Below are positions 57,867-64,000 of a DNA stretch of 64,000 nt, piece after piece. Origin of the DNA: Parelaphostrongylus tenuis (Eukaryota; Nematoda; Chromadorea; Rhabditida; Metastrongylidae); the NCBI GenBank assembly GCA_019055375.1, contig JAHQIW010000296.1, forward strand, positions 124,001 to 188,000. The letters are read 5' to 3'. Numbering within the stretch: the first letter of the stretch is position 1; each line of letters opens with the position of its first letter. The notes under the pieces are model-generated. The model had not been told where the DNA came from, searched no databases, and saw only the letters and a program-made list of their open reading frames with translations. The position numbers and the translations under genes are program-made.

Positions 57867-60800
57867 CTATGCGATTTCTACTGTGGCGCCGGCCTTCTCA
57901 AGGGCTGCTTTCATTTCTTCGGCTTCGGTCTTACCCATGTCTTCTTTAACAACAACTGGTGCTGATTCCACGAACTAAAACATTTTCTTTCATTCGATTA
58001 TATGTTCCTCCTTTTCATCGATGAAAACTTCTTACCATACCTTTTTCGCTTGGACAAGGTTGAGGCCAGGGATAGTAGCTCGGATTTCCTTGATAAGCGC
58101 TATCTTTTTCGAATCATCAAACTTCGTCAACTTCACGGAAAATGTCATCTTCTGAGGAGCATCGGATGAGGCATTCTCTTTTGTTTCTGACAATTGTACA
58201 TAATATAATCAGTCTAAGAAATCAAACTTCTTCTCGGTCCTTAGTTGAAAAATAAGATTTTGACTCTATGAGGGCCAAGTTTTCACGTAGAAATCTTACT
58301 TTATTTCTATACGACCCCTCCTCACAATTTACTGTGCGGATCCCAGTAATTGAGGAATTCGAATCACACCCTTAATCGCATTAATCGCTTGCTTGAGGGT
58401 TTCGTCTTCAAGAACGTCACAGATACTGGAAAGGGCACATTTCGTTGCAATTTCAACATAGCTATGCTGAGACGTTCCCTACGGGCGTTCGTTGATTGTA
58501 TACCAAGAGTGATGCGTGATCAAGCCCGCACCAGGCATCACTAACCACTCAGCCAACGCCCCAGTTCATATAGGAATAGTGCGCAAAAACCATGCATAAT
58601 AGAGAGTAATCCTTGTTGAGTAAAAAATCATGATATTGAACATGTGCGTGTTAAAATTCGACAATGTATGCAGCAAAATTAAGTAAGACCTGTACCAAAC
58701 TGAGTCATGCTACAAAGTTTAGACACGAAACGTTTCTGGAAGCTAGCAACAACAAGGTAAGGAGGATTTTGAGGGTATGTTAACTTGAGTACACGTCTGG
58801 TCACTGGATGGATATCTCTGCCGTATTTATACTTACAACGAACAAAAACGGTGAAAGGCACTTTTTACAATGTACTGGAGCAAGCATCTCTACAAGTGCA
58901 AGCCCTAAGGAGAAGATGGGTGAACTCTCGACGCTGATCAATCCCTGATGGATGCGCCATGCTATTCCTTTTCATCAAGAATCATTTGAGTGATTTGATG
59001 CATATGTCGCTTTTACAATGACTAGCGATAGCTACCGATCCGTCAAGTCACTGTTGCTCTATCTTTGCAAACATAGTCAATACAAATTCACCGATCCCAG
59101 CGGGATGGCAAACTCGGTGAGCCTTGAGCGAGAGATCGAACCACTGACCATCGATTGATGGACCACATGTATGTCGCAGAGAACTCCTATCCACTACGCC
59201 ACATGCATTTTTAGTGCAAGCGTAAAAAGTGGATAAGGGTGATCAGCAAGACATCGAAGCTGATAGTAAAGAGTTGGTAACAAAGAAAGCTAATGGCAAG
59301 AAATGAACGTACCTCCTGCGGAAGCACCACTAGCCGAATGAGCGGCCATCATCATACCAGCGGGCATCATTGGCTGATCAGCAATATTGAGGCGTTTTTT
59401 CAAGGCTCGATTTAAATCCGCTACCTGAACAAAATCAATAAAACAATGCTCGTTCCTAACATCTGTCATCTAAGAATAACCTAAATAAAACGGACTTCAA
59501 GCAAACTCAAGTTGGCTATCTCATCGACAAGCGCCGCAACTTTTGGTGAAACAACATCATCAGAAGGAAGAGGCATTGGAGGGCCATCATCCAACTGCAA
59601 GCCTGCAATAGGAAATATAATGATTATGATAAATAACCGACGCATTGGAAAACACTGATAGCCTGATAATGATATAAAGTGATTTTGAGCCGTTTGTGAG
59701 GTCTAAATGCTAGGCAGGCGCCTGTTTCGTCCTCCAGAACTCCTCATTAGCACGGTCCCTCGGTTCAGTCGATCCCGAGGCTGTACTCCTCTATGAAGGT
59801 ATGAACGCCGAGCAAAAAATCATTGCAAATCAATATGCCTGATAATCATTTTTCAGCCACGCATGTCAGTGGTCTGTCAAGCAGGGCTGACTTCAAGAAC
59901 AGTGTATCGGGCTCTATAAGTCAGCCCTCCTTGACAGACCACTGAGATGCGTGGCTCAAAAATGATTACCAGGCATTATGAAATTTGAGTTGTGGTCTTA
60001 AGAAAACACTCGAAACGAAAATTACGATACATTGCAAATCAGTGTTAGAATCCCCTGACATTGCAGACACTGGCAGTCGAGCTTGTGGTTGCTAGAATAC
60101 ATACCTGTTTTTTTTTGAGCGAGGTCTATAGAAAAACGGTCTAATGGAGAGGAATAGGAAAACTTTAATGAATCGTCGCTCTTCCAAGACATGACACTAC
60201 TCCCTTTTCAATCGAAATACATTAAACTGATAATATAATCACTTCGTGGATCTGTGAACGACTTCTAAATCATTCTGTGGAAGTTCAGCTAGGTTATAGA
60301 TAAACATCTTACAGAAGCAAGTGGTATGCAAAATACTCGATTTCAGGCGAGAGTTGAACCCGCGTTTCACCCATACTGAGGGCATATGCGACCACTACAC
60401 CACCGAGTTTCCCGATATGAACTATCGCAACTTAGCAACCAACCTCAACGTTTTCTAACAGCTAGGATAGCTTATATTTACGGAAAATACTCGCTGAAGT
60501 ACTTGTGGCTGCCTCCTCTACCAAAGCAATAGATAAGGGGGTGATAGAAAATGTGGAGACCCATCGAGCAAATGAATTCGGCGAATAGCAGTGATGCCTA
60601 ACAGGGATGAATGAACATTGGTGATGCCCGTATTAGTGGATCATTTGCAGTACCATGGGCTTTCGACGGTACTTCGCAGTCTCGATGTCCTCGAACCATC
60701 TTCGTAGCGATTTCAGAGTGGATTTCATACAAACGATCTGATTTGTTTACACTGTTTAACGCATCATCATAGCGATGACTTCTCGGATTTTGAGTAGAAA

Positions 60801-63301
60801 AGATTAGCATGTAAATTCTTTGATTTTAGTGGATAACAGCAGTACAATGATGCCATGAATATACATGTGAGAAATCAAGTAGTATGCAAAGCATGTGGCG
60901 ACTCCACATGGGAACTGAACCCGTGTTATATCCATACGGCGTACGCGTGTTAGCACTACTACACCACTGAGACCACCGCTCCCGGTAAGGGTGAGACGCG
61001 AGTTCGACTCCCGTCTGGGCCCGAATGTTTTGCATACAAGTCAACACGACTCAAAAAGCTGACTGTAGACTTCTGCTCCTGAGTGGCGTTAAACAGAACA
61101 AATAGAAGTGAAGCGAGCTGCGTTTCAAGCAGGTTCATCGCCGTTTTCGGTCCACTTTTACCTTCTATTCACAAATAGTTTACTCACTGTCTCGCGGTCC
61201 CCCACATGGATATGCTCCGCGTACTCCTGACATTAAAGGGAAAGAAACACCCATAGGACTCATACATAGCGGTGACTGCAAGGAGAAGCTGATTTGTTAC
61301 CCATAAAAAGATAAAGGATAAAGCTCTCGGCGTTCATCAATCCTCGAAGGATGCGCCATGCATTCCTCTTCAATTTTTGACTACGTTTGAGGTAATTCAA
61401 AGCATATCTGGTCGTTACAATAACTCGCGGTGACTTCCTGGTGAATTGAGTCAGCGCTGCTTATCATCCCAGACAAGTCTGCAACCAATTAGGTCCCAAT
61501 ATACCAACCCCAGAGATATGGATAGCTTAGTGATCAATAAGTGTTAGATCGAACCATCGATCTTGTGAGCGATGCAGGGCGCCTCTAACCAATGCGCCAC
61601 ATATGCTCTTTGTTACCCATACGACTGAAATTTTGGCTATACACCCTACACCTCCTCTCAGGGTTACGGAGGTATTTCGCTGACTGAGTTGCACTCATTT
61701 TGATCTCCTCAAGCTCTGTAGGAAGCGAAATGCTTCGGAAGGTCAGTTGTTGAAGCATACTGTATATCAACAACCTTGTATTTGCTCATCAAGAAGAACG
61801 AAGAAGAACCCCCATTAGTTGATGTCTACCCAATAATGTGGAGTGCTGTCAAAAACATTTGCGTCAGCCGGGATTCCAACCCAGATCTCACTCTTTACGG
61901 GAGCTATGTTAACCGTTGCACCACCGGCGCGTCGTCGACGTCGAGATCTGGGTTCGAATCCCGGCTGACGCAGATGTTTTTGCACAGCACTCCACATTAT
62001 TGGGTATATTGTAACATCATACCACTGCAAGCGGCAGTCAAATGAAAAGAATTTTAAGTTGATGTCTACGTCACGTTTTCAAACCACATTTGGATGCCTG
62101 GCTCAGAATGTAAAGGAGCCCCTCTGTCAATCCGTGTTACAACGTAAAAAGACGTTCAACACCACAAAATTCGGTAACAAAAGTAATTTCGGCAGTATTT
62201 CTTGACCGCAATTCATTTTCAATCCTACGGACAGGTCCTTTCTGGCTTTTTTTCGGATTTCACTATCGATGCGATAGCTTGAATCTCGACGATTTCACGA
62301 CTACGCTTCCTTTCAAGAAAGGTCTTCTTAGTGCGGAGTGGCAGCAAAAATGAAATTGTGTTTCACCTTAGTCGAGCTTTCGAGTTATCGCGCTTCGCGC
62401 AGCCACCTGACGGCGGGCTTGAAAAGACGTGATTTTCGTTATTTATTCGCAGATTTCTGCTCCGTTTCAAGAAGAAATTCCACATTTCTCGCGTGGAATT
62501 GCGACAAAGGCCTTGTCTTATCGTTATGTAGGGACCGGCCTTTCATTTTCATTCTGTGTTACCATAGAAATCCGCTATGAATTCAAACAATGGCCTGATT
62601 ACTTAGAGTTCACGATGCAATCTTCTCCTCGTTCCCACAGCGCACTGAGGAAGCTCTCCTGGAATTGAATTTAGTCCCAGAATTGTCGTCTCCCAAGCTG
62701 TCGAACGGCCACTAAAATTTTGGAAAAAGGGAAAAAGCTCTTGATTTATAAGGGTTGAAAAATGAGATGCGACATAGGAGTGATATCGGAGATTTGAGAG
62801 AAGGCAGACGCTAACAAAAGAGATAAAGGACAAAAGGTCTAAAGCTCCAGGCGTAGATCAATTCCTGAGGTATGCGCCATGCATTCGATTCTATTCGTAG
62901 GATCAGTAGAGGTGACTAAATGCATATCTGGCCTTGAGAATGACTCGCGGTGGCTACCGCTGTGTCGAGTCATTACTCCTTATCCTCCTAGACGAGTCTT
63001 AGACCAGCCCGGCAGCAATTTACCGACACCGGAGGGATGAATGGCTATGTGAGCCATGAGCGCAAGATCGAACCATAGACCTCGTGTGCGACGAGCACCT
63101 CTAACCACTGCGCCAAATATATAGTCTTACCAAAACACAAAAAAAATTATAGATTGTAAAAAGTGTAGTAAAAACTTTTTAGAATCGTCTATAACTGAGA
63201 GAACGCGACGTACCAGCACTCGGTTTTGGAGTCGACAAATGGCGAACGCCGAAACTCGCCATTCCCAGAACTCTCGTGCGAAATTTCGGTAGCAGTGACA
63301 T
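57867..63301 (-). CDS. mrpl-12: Mitochondrial ribosomal protein L12 (bL12m), 5 exons, complete
   Basis: Exons on the - strand: 63301-63214, 59602-59496, 59424-59313, 58186-58041 and 57974-57867. All junctions agree in phase, giving 186 residues, close to the 198 of human MRPL12. The N-terminus (MSLLPKFRTRVLG, then RHLSTPKP) is an Arg-rich mitochondrial presequence. The dimerisation domain includes VAALVDEIANLSLLE and VADLNRALKKRLNI. A flexible Met/Ala hinge follows, then the bL12 C-terminal domain with FDDSKKIALIKEIRATIPGL, NLVQAKKFVESAP and EEMKAALEKAGATVEIA. bL12 forms the stalk that recruits translation factors to the mitoribosome. Exon 2 needs a non-standard donor (GAA|GTCCGT). The 3.6 kb first intron is packed with repeats. 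An in-frame ATG at 63385 is possible but less likely as the start. Confidence 0.95.
58323..58563 (-). mobile_element. SINE-like element, family B
   Basis: On the - strand it starts GGCGTTGGCTGAGTGGTTAG and ends GGGATCCGCACAGTAAATTG. It lies in the mrpl-12 intron between exons 59424-59313 and 58186-58041. Confidence 0.65.
58908..59212 (-). mobile_element. SINE family A, diverged copy
   Basis: Same order of blocks as the 25755 copy, reversed: TCGACGCTGATCAATCCCTG, GATGCGCCATGC, box B region AGATCGAACCACTGACC, and box A region CACTACGCCACATGC. It shares an mrpl-12 intron with the B copy at 58323. Confidence 0.75.
59707..59753 (-). ncRNA. Hammerhead ribozyme motif, type I, one core change
   Basis: On the - strand: GTGCTA, ATGAGGA in place of CTGAGGA, stem II GTTC-TGGA-GGAC, GAAA, perfect palindrome CAGGCGCCTG, CC (U16.1 to C), then TAGCAT. 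Stem I is 6 bp with one terminal wobble. Two core substitutions, so probably inactive. Confidence 0.55.
59835..59976. mobile_element. Small foldback with family 2 termini, nested
   Basis: Arms of about 59 bp: ATGCCTGATAATCATTTTTC, GCCACGCATG, AGTGGTCTGTCAAG and GGGCTGACTT are mirrored on the right. The loop is about 24 nt. Its ends match the family 2 element at 14741 and the partial copy at 63972, but the interior is different and lacks a hammerhead. Confidence 0.85.
60350..60420 (-). repeat. tRNA-like repeat unit, family C
   Basis: On the - strand: ACTCGGTGGTGTAGTGGTCG, then GCGGGTTCAACTCTCGCC, which are box A and box B of a tRNA-like head, followed by TATTTTGCATAC. It lacks paired acceptor-stem ends, so it is not called a tRNA gene. 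Confidence 0.55.
60882..61037. repeat. Palindromic tRNA-like repeat, family C
   Basis: The left arm (GTATGCAAAGCATG, then GGGAACTGAACCC) is mirrored by the right arm (GAGTTCGACTCCC, then TGTTTTGCATAC). Both arms carry a box B, on opposite strands. The loop carries one box A-like piece (GGTGTAGTAGTGC on the - strand). Confidence 0.6.
61306..61608 (-). mobile_element. SINE family A with a 13-bp target duplication
   Basis: TTTGTTACCCATA flanks the element at 61293-61305 and 61609-61621. On the - strand the head has GGCGCATTGGTTAGAGGCGC and the box B region GGTTCGATCT; the 3' end has GATAAAGG-type repeats. It lies in mrpl-12 intron 1. Confidence 0.9.
61828..62036. repeat. Palindromic tRNA-like repeat, family C
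   Basis: Arms 61828-61889 and 61943-62005 are almost perfect inverted repeats, containing CAATAATGTGGAGTGCTGT and GCGTCAGCCGGGATTC. Each arm ends in a tRNA 3' half (box B GGGTTCGAATCCCGGCTGAC on one strand). The loop supplies one box A-like piece (GGTGGTGCAACGGTTAAC on the - strand). A CATCATACCACTGC block follows, as in the 36.7 kb unit. Confidence 0.7.
62822..63115 (-). mobile_element. SINE family A
   Basis: Full-length by its blocks: GATAAAGG tail, ATGCGCCATGCATTCG, ACTCGCGGTGGCTACC, TTTACCGACACCGGAGGG, box B region AAGATCGAACCATAGACC and box A region CTCTAACCACTGCGCC. It lies 99 bp inside mrpl-12 intron 1, close to the donor of exon 1. Confidence 0.85.
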
Positions 63302-63971
63302 CGTGTCTGAAGCGGGTGAAAGAGAGCGCTCGAAGGGACCGGAAGAGCAAATGGGCGAATCTAGCCAGGAAAAAAACCGATTCAAAAGGAGAACTGACGA
63401 GCAGAAGTGACTGCGTCGGCGCCAACGACTGGAGAAAGACGCCTGTGCGGTGCAGCAGAGATTGCCTACCTTCAGCTGCCCGTCACAATCTTCTCCTGTC
63501 TCCTACGGCGAGGCGACTTTATGTTGTTGTTCTTGTTTACGTTTTCTGTTGACGTAAACAAATTTGTCTCTTTATTTGTTTGTTTATCTCTTTGTTTGTT
63601 TGTTTGTTTGTTTACTTCACGCGATCCGGGTTCCTACAAGTCAATAGGCGCATCTCGACACTACTTGCATTCGAGTCGTTTTCTCGCTTTCCTGGATCCT
63701 CCCCGAATGCTTCGAGCATCCCACATGTTCCCTCGGCTACCGCTTGGGGATCTATCGTCTTCTCTGTGAATGCCGCAGAATACTGGTCCGCGCAGGCTAC
63801 GGCAATGTCAATCGCTTGCCAACGATGTGAGTTGTTATTAGCTCACATCTCTCTCTCCATCTCTTGTTCGTCTCGCAGTAAATGTGTTGGCGTGCGCTTT
63901 CTTGCACATCTGGTACTCAGTTGATGAGCTTATTCCATCATTCCTATTTTTATTTCAGATATTTGATGAAT
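63302..63971. other. Upstream region of mrpl-12
   Basis: 5' flank of the gene, fairly GC-rich for the first 200 bp. Open frames on the + strand (63226-63552, 63407-63769, 63580-63924) are shadows or low-complexity, and no divergent gene was identified. No TATA-like element stands out. Confidence 0.4.
63573..63613 (+). repeat. (TTTG)n microsatellite
   Basis: Repeats of GTTT with two short breaks, about 270 bp upstream of the mrpl-12 start codon. Confidence 0.9.
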
Positions 63972-64000
63972 ATGCCTGATAATCATTTTTTGAGCCACGC
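63972..64000. mobile_element. Left terminus of another family 2 foldback, cut by the window edge
   Basis: ATGCCTGATAATCATTTTTT, then GAGCCACGC, matches the outer 29 bp of the elements at 14741 and 59835. The rest lies beyond the window. Confidence 0.75.

Larger units (their letters stand above)
59671..60150. mobile_element. Foldback family 1, second copy, right arm truncated and with a nested insert
   Basis: The left arm (59671-59830) matches 798-1000, including GAGCCGTTTGTGAGGTCTAA and GAGGCTGTACTCCTCTATG. It is interrupted by a smaller foldback (59835-59976), after which the arm resumes at CATTGCAAATCAGTGTTAG near 60033. The word CATTGCAAATCA occurs on both sides of the insert. After TTTTTTTTTGAGCGAGGTCT near 60110 the right arm is cut short. 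Lies in mrpl-12 intron 1. Confidence 0.75.

Noticed and set aside
61860..61980. A true tRNA gene on either strand
   Set aside because: Box A and box B are present, but the acceptor stem is not formed properly and the sequence is part of a palindromic repeat.
63226..63924. Three overlapping + ORFs upstream of and over mrpl-12 exon 1
   Set aside because: They overlap the antisense of exon 1 or a (TTTG)n tract and have no recognisable domain.
1..64000. CRISPR array, bacterial operons or provirus
   Set aside because: No regular spacer-repeat array, no prokaryotic gene clusters and no retroviral or viral gene order are present.

Overview
The window is nuclear DNA of a parasitic nematode, most likely a strongylid (hookworm group). 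It is AT-rich and intron-rich, and small exons sit between TTTCAG-like acceptors and GTRAG-like donors. It holds a decayed RTE-type LINE that looks like the RTE copies common in hookworm genomes, several mariner fossils, and three families of tRNA-derived repeats. No bacterial, viral or organellar gene organisation is visible. Most long ORFs are shadows or transposon pieces, so host genes were assembled exon by exon from splice signals, reading phase and protein sense.

Host genes, left to right: (1) + strand, 2.40-7.84 kb, an acidic Ser-rich protein of unknown function; (2) + strand, 8.77-9.35 kb, the 3' part of a gene with a Cys-rich motif; (3) - strand, 15.5 to about 25.6 kb, a coiled-coil protein; (4) + strand, 27.15-28.12 kb, a three-exon tentative gene; (5) - strand, 37.19-48.28 kb, a glycosyltransferase family 49 gene (LARGE/B4GAT1/bgnt-1-like) of at least 11 exons, with one apparent frameshift; (6) - strand, 57.87-63.30 kb, a complete five-exon gene for mitochondrial ribosomal protein L12 (mrpl-12). 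Each intron-exon junction given was checked for reading phase.

Repeats fill the introns and the gaps: the RTE LINE (10.4-13.8 kb, - strand), at least five mariner copies or fragments (one an internally deleted element with both inverted repeats), a tRNA-derived SINE family (A) with 13-14 bp target duplications, a second tRNA-headed SINE-like family (B), a third tRNA-like foldback family (C), (TA)n tracts and several long palindromes.

The most striking signal is a set of hammerhead-ribozyme (HHR) motifs. A 269-nt unit at 18.1-18.5 kb is bounded by two identical type I HHRs whose core and stems are all intact, the layout of a retrozyme-like element that would give small circular RNAs. Two unrelated long palindromic elements (0.8-1.4 kb and 14.7-15.2 kb) each carry one HHR in each arm, on opposite strands, so a transcript of either strand would carry one near its 3' end. 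A further copy lies in the mrpl-12 first intron, and weaker HHR-like cores recur at 4.7, 5.4, 8.4, 19.3, 34.4, 50.3 and 53.4 kb. The HHRs were found by eye; activity is inferred, not shown.
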